Shown here: piece after piece, positions 7,126-7,326 of the stretch
How the letters are laid out: each line of letters begins with the position of its first letter
Numbering within the stretch: position 1 is the first letter of the stretch
Source: Nitrospirales bacterium
GTDB lineage: Bacteria > Nitrospirota > Nitrospiria > Nitrospirales > UBA8639
Assembly: GCA_029261305.1 (NCBI GenBank)
Contig: JAJDBO010000120.1
Span: 1-7,326, forward strand
Length of the DNA: 7,326 nucleotides
Direction: 5' to 3'
Notes under the pieces: model-generated
The model's input: the letters and a program-made list of their open reading frames with translations, nothing else
What the model was told of the DNA's origin: nothing
Databases searched by the model: none
Made by a program: the position numbers and the translations under genes

Positions 7126-7167
7126 AAAGACCCCGAAGAAATTCACACCTCTTCGGGGTCTTTGTTT
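7122..7167. terminator. Bidirectional intrinsic terminator
   Basis: An 18-bp perfect inverted repeat pairs 7122-7139 with 7150-7167 around a 10-base loop. The stem contains a CCCC/GGGG core and ends in TTTGTTT on the plus strand and TTTGTTTT on the minus strand, so each strand gives a GC stem followed by a T-rich tail. It lies 33 bases after the SYLF stop and 30 bases after the stop of the convergent ClpB-like gene, the expected position for one hairpin serving both. Confidence 0.92.
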
Positions 7168-7197
7168 ATCGACAGTTCTTCGGATCCCCCAAAAAGG

Positions 7198-7326
7198 TTA
7201 CGACTGTATCGTTGGAATAATCACGATGTGTCCATCCTTATAATCTAAGGTCACCGCATCGCCATCCTTCACCTCGCCTTTGACCAAGAGTTTTGACAAC
7301 GGTGTTTCCACATCCTGTTGAATCAA
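7198..7326 (-). CDS. clpB: ClpB-type chaperone, C-terminal 42 residues (gene runs off the window)
   Basis: The minus strand is open from the window edge to a TAA at 7198-7200. The 42 residues begin L-I-Q-Q-D-V-E-T-P-L-S-K-L-L and continue with V-K-G-E-V-K-D-G-D-A-V-T-L-D. This matches the extreme C-terminus of ClpB and related Clp/Hsp100 ATPases, where I-Q-x-x-I-x-x-P-L-A-x-x-L-L is followed by G-x-x-x-x-G-D in the small domain of the second ATPase module. ClpB is a cytoplasmic ATP-driven disaggregase working with DnaK. ClpA or ClpC would be alternatives, but ClpB is the better fit. It converges on the SYLF gene and shares its terminator. Only the tail is present, so the start and regulation are outside view. 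Confidence 0.75.
   Translation of the reverse strand: MIQQDVETPLSKLLVKGEVKDGDAVTLDYKDGHIVIIPTIQS

Overview
The window is about 7.3 kb of densely packed bacterial chromosome with near-balanced, slightly AT-leaning composition by eye. An AsmA-type giant envelope protein, a Deg/HtrA periplasmic protease and exported proteins with ordinary signal peptides point to a diderm (Gram-negative) bacterium. The mix of a bacterial archease, a SYLF protein and a Deg1-like protease fits Nitrospirota or a similar environmental lineage. That placement is an impression from protein style and is not proven by the window. I see no mobile element, CRISPR array, tRNA or rRNA.

Left block, minus strand (1-3402): a 1113-residue AsmA/YhdP-like membrane-anchored protein is followed, with an 8-base overlap, by the first 22 codons of a gene that looks like archease, the activator of the RNA ligase RtcB. 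The 259-base divergent spacer (3403-3661) holds a good sigma70-like promoter pointing right (TTGACA, 17-base spacer, TATGTT) and an extended -10 element pointing left. It also holds a doubtful 63-codon cysteine-rich antisense ORF.

Middle block, plus strand (3662-6143): three tightly spaced genes form a probable operon. They encode an HD-domain protein that looks like an HD-GYP relative with most metal ligands and the GYP motif lost, a YjbQ/UPF0047 protein, and a Deg1-like HtrA serine protease with one PDZ domain. The gaps are 8 and 5 bases.

Right block: after a 219-base spacer comes an exported SYLF (Ysc84-type) lipid-binding-domain protein with a strong ribosome binding site. Beyond it is an 18-bp perfect inverted repeat that works as a terminator on both strands. 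It separates this gene from the convergent 3' end of a ClpB-type disaggregase.

Read together, the region is rich in envelope and protein-quality functions: AsmA-like lipid handling, a periplasmic protease, an exported SYLF protein and ClpB. I do not see clear evidence of an undescribed system. The most unusual element is the degenerate HD-GYP-like protein coupled to YjbQ and the Deg protease.
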